26,308 bases of DNA from JBHJGU01 sp050331475 (GTDB taxonomy: Bacteria > Pseudomonadota > Alphaproteobacteria > Caulobacterales > Maricaulaceae). Numbering within the stretch: position 1 is the stretch's first letter; the number at the start of each line of letters is the position of its first letter. Under the pieces are notes generated by a model. That model saw only the letters and a program-made list of their open reading frames with translations. It did no database searches and was not told where the DNA came from. Position numbers and translations under genes: made by a program. Positions 22,150 to 26,308 of this stretch are shown here, piece by piece. The stretch is from contig JBHJGU010000060.1 in assembly GCA_050331475.1 (NCBI GenBank), positions 1 through 26,308 of the forward strand, given 5' to 3'.

Positions 22150-22315
22150 GGTGCAATCGAGTGCTTGTTAGCGGCTCGACCTCGGTTTCTGAACAACGCA
22201 GGATAGCTTGCGTGTTGCAAAACTCAAGGGGTTCAGGACCAGTGGCCCAGTCGCAACTCAATCGGTTCGAACAGCCTTTGATGCGCAGGGCGAGTTTGGA
22301 CCTCGCCTTTTCTCT
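22150..22315. ncRNA. Candidate tracrRNA locus of the type II-C system (strand unresolved)
   Basis: Type II systems need a tracrRNA, usually near cas9, made of an anti-repeat followed by hairpins and a terminator. Two readings fit. Plus strand: anti-repeat within about 22214-22256 (bounded by GTTGC and GCAAC), a small nexus-like GGTT/AGCC hairpin (22264-22276), then GGCGAG/CTCGCC (22289-22307) with TTTTCTCT. Minus strand: anti-repeat in about the same place, then a bulged hairpin AACAACGCA/TGCGTGTT (22192-22216), a hairpin TCGAG/CTCGA with inner GCT/AGC (22157-22179) and the terminator at 22119-22144. The CRISPR repeat is outside this window, so pairing cannot be tested. The call rests on position and structure only. 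Confidence 0.3.
22287..22315 (+). terminator. Intrinsic terminator, plus strand
   Basis: GGCGAG (22289-22294) pairs with CTCGCC (22302-22307) around a 7-nt loop, extendable by A-T and G-T pairs, and is followed at once by TTTTCTCT. A good stem plus T-rich tail mark a plus-strand transcript end 280 bp before cas9. Confidence 0.65.
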
Positions 22316-22349
22316 GATATGGAAAATCTGGTGTGAGCCAGCAGGGAAC

Positions 22350-22369
22350 GGGCGAGGGTGGACCCGCCC
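22350..22369. repeat. Second copy of the terminator-like hairpin
   Basis: GGGCG...CGCCC with an inner GG/CC closely resembles the hairpin 60 bp upstream: GGGCGAG and TGGACC are common to both, with 22288-22307 differing by a few bases from 22350-22369. It lacks the T-run (TTAGCCTGTTT follows). It looks like a local duplication of a transcript end. Confidence 0.5.
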
Positions 22370-22397
22370 TTAGCCTGTTTCCAATCAGATAGTGCGA

Positions 22398-22439
22398 GTC
22401 CACGATTGACCCGGTAGCACGGTCGAGTCAATAGTGGAC
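22398..22439. repeat. 13-bp inverted repeat (one mismatch) upstream of cas9
   Basis: GTCCACGATTGAC (22398-22410) and GTCAATAGTGGAC (22427-22439) are complementary at 12 of 13 positions, with a 16-nt centre that can itself form CCG/CGG. It lies 155 bp before the cas9 ATG. It could be a stable RNA hairpin or a long operator; no T-run follows on either strand. Confidence 0.6.
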
Positions 22440-22593
22440 CCTCTATCGGTTCACCAACCTTTATCGACAGATCAATGCTTATGTCATACACACCCATCGA
22501 AAAACGTGTAACAAACATTCACTCAAACACGCCCATTTGCAATCTTAGGAAGATTAGGGGAGATTTGCCGCGTGCGCCGCACGAGGAACCTTT

Positions 22594-25500
22594 ATGCGCT
22601 TAGGCCTAGACATCGGCACCAACTCGATTGGCGGTTGCCTCTACGAACTCCAAGACGGGCGACCCGTTAGAATAATTACGCTCTTCGTGCGCATCTTCTC
22701 TGACGGGCGCGATCCGCAGTCTAAGGAATCGCTGGCGGTCGATCGACGCGCAGCGCGGGCGTCGCGGCGGCGGCGGGATCGTTATTTGCGCCGGCGCGCC
22801 AGCCTGATGCGCAAGCTCGCCGAGGCGGGGCTGATGCCCGCCGATCCGAGCGAGCGGAAGGCTCTGGAAGCCCTCGACCCTTATGAACTCCGCGCCAGAG
22901 GGCTGGACGAACCGCTCAACCTTAATGAACTGGGTCGGGCGCTCTTTCATCTCAATCAGCGGCGCGGGTTCAAATCCAACCGCAAGACCGACCGCGGTGA
23001 CAATGAGGCGGGTAAGATTGCGCTGGCCACTGCGCGGCTTGACCAGGCGATGATGGTGGCGGGCGCGCGCACCTATGGTGAGTTTCTGCATAAACGCCGG
23101 CAATCAGCCGACGATCCACGCCAGACACCGACCGTGCGCGCTCGGTTGACGAGCCGCCCTCTCGAGGACGGCAAGACCGACACCGGCTATGACTTTTATG
23201 CCTCGCGCCACCATCTGGAAGACGAATTCAACGCACTGTGGACGGTGCAGGCGTCCCACCACGCGGCGCTCACCGATGCGCTGCGCAACGCCCTCTATGA
23301 GACCATCTTTTTTCAACGGCCGTTAAAGGCGCCGGAGATCGGGCGTTGCCTTTACGAGGATGAGAAACGGCTCGCCAAAGCCCATCCGCTGTTCCAGCGG
23401 CGCGTCCTCTTCGAGACCGTCAATCAGCTGCGTATTCGCGAACCGGGCCAGCCCGATCGCCCGCTAACACGAGAGGAGCGGGACCGACTGATCCTGGCTA
23501 TAGACGGCCATTCCGCCAAGGCCATGACCAGCGCCAACCTGTCATTCCATAAGCTGGGCCAGACGATTGGCCTTAAGCCGGACCAGTCCTTCTCGCTGCA
23601 GACCGAGGCGCGCAAAGGCATCGCCTGCGACGCCTTGCGCGCGATCATGACGCATGAGGAGCGCTATGGCCCGCTTTGGACGGCCCTCGACGTCGAGGGC
23701 CAATGGGGACTTATTCAGCGCGTTCAATCGGTTGAAAGCAACGCGGACTTCGACGCGCTGCTCGATTGGTTGCAGACCGATCATAACCTTGATCGTGACC
23801 AGGCGATCAAGGTCGCCAACGCGCCCCTCCCCCAGGGCTATGGCCGGATCGGTCTAACCGCGACCCAGAAAATTCTGTCAATCCTAGAGGCTGAGGTCGT
23901 CACCTATGCCGAGGCCGCGGCGCGCGCTTATGGTCATCATTCCGATTTTCGCACGGGTGAGGTCTTGGACGCGCTCCCGTATTACGGCGTCATTCTCGAT
24001 CGCCACGTCATTCCCGGCTCCAACAATCCCGAAGACGACGATGTGACCCGTTATGGCCGCATCACCAACCCGACGGTGCATATTGGCCTGGGGCAGTTGC
24101 GTCGGTTGGTGAACCAGATCATCGACGTTTACGGCAAGCCCGATGAGATTGTCGTCGAACTCGCCCGCGACTTAAAGCTCGGCGAAAAGCAGAAACTCGA
24201 GGTTCAGCGCACCATCCGCAAGAACACCGAAGCGGCCCTCCAGCGGGGGAAAAAACTCACCGAAATCGGCGTTAAGGATACCGGCGCCAACCGGCTGATG
24301 CTGCGGCTATGGGAGGAGCTCGGTCAAGACCCGCTCGACCGGCGCTGCCCTTATTCGGGCGAACAGATCAGTCCGACACGCCTTTTTAGCGGCGCGTGCG
24401 ATATCGACCACATCCTGCCCTATTCGCGCACGCTCGATGACTCCATCGCCAACCGCATTGTCTGCCTCGCTCGGATGAACAAACAGAAGCGCAACAAAAG
24501 CCCCTGGGAGGCGTGGGGCGGAACCGATCACTGGCCAACCGTCGCCACCCAGATCAAGCGCTTGGCGCCCAACAAACAATGGCGCTTCGCCGCCGACGCG
24601 ATGGAGCGGTTTGAGGACGAGCGCGGCTTCCTCGACCGCCAGCTTGTCGATACGCAATACCTATCGCGCATTGCGCGCGAGTATTTATCGCGGCTCTATC
24701 CGGAACGGGGCCGGTCCCATGTCTGGGTCGTGCCGGGCAAGATGACCGAGATGCTGCGCCGGCATTGGGGGCTCAATGACCTCTTGTCCGACGCCGACGG
24801 AGCCGCCAAGGCGAAGAACCGAACCGATCATCGCCATCACGCCATCGACGCCGCCGTGATTGGGGCGACCGATCGCAGCCTCCTCCAACGGATTCAGCGG
24901 GCGTCGGCACAGCGCGAGGACCAGGGTCTGGGCGAGGTCATTGGCAATATCGACCCGCCTTGGGAGGGGTTTCGCGACGATCTCGCAGCGCAGCTCGATC
25001 GCATGACTGTCAGCCACCGCGCCGATCATGGGCGCATCGACGCCTCGGCGCGCCGCCGCGGGCGCGACAGCACGACCGGCCAACTGCATAATGACACCGC
25101 CTATGGCCTAACGAGTGAGACCAGCGCCACCGGCGCGCCCCTTGTCGTGACCCGTAAGCCGCTTATCGACCTCAAGCCCGGTGATCTGCCCAAAATCCGC
25201 GATGAACAGCTAAAAGACATTCTCCTAACCGAGACCTATGGCCTTGAGGGCAAGGACTTCACCAGCGCGCTGACGGCGTTCGCCCGCAAGCCCACCCTGA
25301 ACGGCCGCGACAATCCCTATCGCGGTATTCGCCGGGTGCGCCTCATCCAGGCGCAAAAGCTGGTTGAGATCCGCGACAAGGAGGGCCGCGCCTATAAGGG
25401 TTATAAGGGCGACAGTAATCATTGCTTTGAGATCTGGGAAATGCCCGACGGAAAATGGGCGCGCGTCGTCTACACCACATTCGAGGCGCATCAGAAGGGC

Positions 25501-25818
25501 GTCGACAAACGGCCCCATCCCGCCGCGCGCAAGCTGATGCGACTGCATAAGAAAGACATGATCGCGCTTAATCACCCCAAACACGGGCCCGGCGTACGCG
25601 TTATTCAAAAGTTCGACGACGCCAACCTTTATCTCGCGCCGCACCTGACCGCTGACGCCGACCGGCGACATCGAGACCCAAACGATCCCTTTAAATTCAT
25701 CAAGATCGGCGTCAGCATTCTGCAAAAGGCGGGCGCGCGGCGCGTGATCGTGGACGAGATCGGCCGGATCCGCGATCCCGGGCCGCCCCAGACCTGGCGC
25801 GCCAAAGACCCGCCTTAA
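22594..25818 (+). CDS. cas9: CRISPR-associated endonuclease Cas9, type II-C
   Basis: A 1074-residue RNA-guided DNA endonuclease. RuvC-I is GLDIGTNSIGG with catalytic Asp6; an arginine-rich bridge helix follows (RRAARASRRRRDRYLRRR, about 52-69). The recognition lobe fills about 70-510, including LFHLNQRRGFKSNRK. RuvC-II is EIVVELARDL with Glu522. The HNH domain has CDIDHILPYSRTLDDS with His606 and SIANRIVCLARMNKQKRN, and RuvC-III is DHRHHAIDAAVIG with His749 and Asp752. The C-terminal third is the PAM-contacting region. All nuclease residues are present, so it should cut both strands. Length and the cas9-cas1 order without csn2 or cas4 before cas1 suggest II-C. GAGGAA is 5 nt before the ATG. 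Base composition matches the host. The usual IGW after GTNS is IGG here, a minor variation. Confidence 0.97.
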   Translation: MRLGLDIGTNSIGGCLYELQDGRPVRIITLFVRIFSDGRDPQSKESLAVDRRAARASRRRRDRYLRRRASLMRKLAEAGLMPADPSERKALEALDPYELRARGLDEPLNLNELGRALFHLNQRRGFKSNRKTDRGDNEAGKIALATARLDQAMMVAGARTYGEFLHKRRQSADDPRQTPTVRARLTSRPLEDGKTDTGYDFYASRHHLEDEFNALWTVQASHHAALTDALRNALYETIFFQRPLKAPEIGRCLYEDEKRLAKAHPLFQRRVLFETVNQLRIREPGQPDRPLTREERDRLILAIDGHSAKAMTSANLSFHKLGQTIGLKPDQSFSLQTEARKGIACDALRAIMTHEERYGPLWTALDVEGQWGLIQRVQSVESNADFDALLDWLQTDHNLDRDQAIKVANAPLPQGYGRIGLTATQKILSILEAEVVTYAEAAARAYGHHSDFRTGEVLDALPYYGVILDRHVIPGSNNPEDDDVTRYGRITNPTVHIGLGQLRRLVNQIIDVYGKPDEIVVELARDLKLGEKQKLEVQRTIRKNTEAALQRGKKLTEIGVKDTGANRLMLRLWEELGQDPLDRRCPYSGEQISPTRLFSGACDIDHILPYSRTLDDSIANRIVCLARMNKQKRNKSPWEAWGGTDHWPTVATQIKRLAPNKQWRFAADAMERFEDERGFLDRQLVDTQYLSRIAREYLSRLYPERGRSHVWVVPGKMTEMLRRHWGLNDLLSDADGAAKAKNRTDHRHHAIDAAVIGATDRSLLQRIQRASAQREDQGLGEVIGNIDPPWEGFRDDLAAQLDRMTVSHRADHGRIDASARRRGRDSTTGQLHNDTAYGLTSETSATGAPLVVTRKPLIDLKPGDLPKIRDEQLKDILLTETYGLEGKDFTSALTAFARKPTLNGRDNPYRGIRRVRLIQAQKLVEIRDKEGRAYKGYKGDSNHCFEIWEMPDGKWARVVYTTFEAHQKGVDKRPHPAARKLMRLHKKDMIALNHPKHGPGVRVIQKFDDANLYLAPHLTADADRRHRDPNDPFKFIKIGVSILQKAGARRVIVDEIGRIRDPGPPQTWRAKDPP

Positions 25819-25829
25819 GGATCGCTGAG

Positions 25830-26308
25830 ATGGAGCAGATCGTCGACATCACCGCGGACAACCGGCATCTGAGCAAAGATCGTGGGTTTTTGCGCGTGAC
25901 GGAGAACCAGGCTGAGGTCGGCCGCGTGCCGCTCGATCAAATCGCCGCCGTGATCGTGCACGCCCATGGGGTGACGTATTCCAACGCGTTGGTGGTGGCG
26001 TTGGCCGAGCAGGGCGCGTCCTTGGTGATTTGCGGCCCCGACCACGCGCCGCGGGCGATCCTGTGGCCTTTGCAAGGCCACTTCGAACAAGGCGCGCGGA
26101 TGCGCGCGCAGTGGACCGCCAAACAACCCCTGCTCAAACAGATGTGGAAGCAGATCGTTGTGGCGAAAATCCTCATGCAGGCGGCCGCGTTAAGCGCCTA
26201 TGGCGCGCCGGATACGCCCGTTCGCCGGCTCGCTCAGGATGTCCGCTCCCGTGATCCTAAGAAAGTGGAGGCGCAGGCTCCCCAGCGATATAGGAGCTTA
26301 TATATTTG
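25830..26308 (+). CDS. cas1: CRISPR-associated integrase Cas1, 5' part (partial)
   Basis: The first 159 residues of Cas1, the metal-dependent integrase that with Cas2 inserts new spacers. The N-terminal beta domain starts MEQIVDITADNRHLSKDRGFL and includes PLDQIAAVIVHAHGVTYSNAL and LVICGPDHAPRAILWP. Just before the window end is RSRDPKKVEAQAPQRYRSL, which contains the first catalytic residue, Glu147 by position; the later His and Asp ligands are outside. The segment after the Glu, APQRYRSLYI, departs from the common AARRYW pattern. The ATG at 25830 follows the cas9 stop by 11 nt, and an AAGGA overlapping that stop serves as ribosome site, so cas9 and cas1 are one transcript. cas2 and the repeat array are expected immediately downstream. 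Confidence 0.95.
   Translation, partial: MEQIVDITADNRHLSKDRGFLRVTENQAEVGRVPLDQIAAVIVHAHGVTYSNALVVALAEQGASLVICGPDHAPRAILWPLQGHFEQGARMRAQWTAKQPLLKQMWKQIVVAKILMQAAALSAYGAPDTPVRRLAQDVRSRDPKKVEAQAPQRYRSLYI

Larger units (their letters stand above)
21507..22593. other. 1.09-kb non-coding region between tRNA-Arg and cas9, hairpin-rich
   Basis: No open frame here looks like a gene: those present are short, lack ribosome sites and match no family. GC content is lower than in neighbouring genes. Instead the stretch is packed with inverted repeats: ACCTTCG/CGAAGGT (21582-21588/21606-21612), TGGCGC/GCGCCA (21817-21833), CGGCG/CGCCG (21951-21986) with an inner GGG/CCC, a bulged CACGCGC hairpin (21999-22020), GCCT/AGGC (22053-22063), GTGAC/GTCAC (22081-22092), and the hairpins at 22119-22439 listed separately. 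The last 150 bp before cas9 are AT-rich and presumably carry its promoter, but no clear -35/-10 pair is present; cas9 has GAGGAA 5 nt before its ATG. This is the natural location of tracrRNA and possibly other small RNAs. Confidence 0.7.

Noticed and set aside
22258..22518. An 86-codon minus-strand frame upstream of cas9.
   Set aside because: No ribosome site, no family resemblance, and it runs through three inverted repeats, which fit non-coding structure better.
21507..22593. A CRISPR repeat-spacer array in the gap before cas9.
   Set aside because: No 24-40 bp unit recurs at regular spacing; only short inverted repeats and one diverged hairpin duplication are present. The array must be outside the window.
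21430..22593. Integration of a mobile element at the tRNA-Arg 3' end.
   Set aside because: No second copy of the tRNA end, no integrase or transposase gene and no terminal repeats are seen, and cas9 has host-like composition.

Overview
The window is about 26.3 kb of a GC-rich bacterial chromosome, almost certainly an alphaproteobacterium. Evidence: a class I (not class II) lysyl-tRNA synthetase, two UrcA-family periplasmic proteins, an XRE/S24 regulator of a type common in alphaproteobacteria, a PrkA kinase with a CtrA-like motif upstream, and a type II-C Cas9. Genus cannot be fixed by eye; a Caulobacterales/Hyphomonadales/Parvularculales-like lineage is a guess.

Layout. 1-4.1 kb, minus strand: 5' part of prkA (cut by the window edge), a processive-type GT2 glycosyltransferase, then a sixA-like phosphatase followed by a DUF1801 gene. 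4.2-6.5 kb, plus strand: 1-Cys peroxiredoxin, a strong hairpin, class I lysS. 6.5-7.1 kb, minus: HTH/S24 regulator in which both catalytic residues of the peptidase domain appear lost. 7.3-8.7 kb, plus: DUF952 gene overlapping pyrD. 8.7-10.1 kb, minus: MATE transporter. 10.26-12.13 kb, plus: a two-gene AT-rich accessory module of unknown function, a large protein with a host-like N-terminus and foreign-looking C-terminus followed by a four-helix membrane protein, arranged like a toxin and its immunity protein. 12.2-13.1 kb: acetoin-utilization/HDAC-type deacetylase. 13.2-14.0 kb, minus: two urcA paralogues separated by a terminator. 14.4-17.4 kb, minus: AbrB-family membrane protein, DUF393 and photolyase, probably one operon. 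17.5-21.3 kb: renalase-like FAD oxidoreductase, gamma-glutamyltransferase, and a divergent P1-family peptidase. 21.43 kb: tRNA-Arg(ACG).

The last 5 kb hold the start of a type II-C CRISPR-Cas locus: cas9 (all RuvC and HNH catalytic residues present) followed 11 nt later by cas1, which runs off the window. No repeat-spacer array is visible here. Between the tRNA and cas9 lies a 1.09-kb stretch with no credible gene but a dense series of hairpins, including a perfect bidirectional terminator and a duplicated hairpin with a U-tract. This is the natural place for the tracrRNA; strand and exact limits cannot be settled without the CRISPR repeat.

Most genes are ordinary housekeeping or stress functions (redox, DNA photorepair, peptide and glutathione turnover, pyrimidine synthesis). 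The parts most worth a second look are the AT-rich pair at 10.26-12.13 kb, the apparently dead S24 regulator, and the structured non-coding block in front of cas9.
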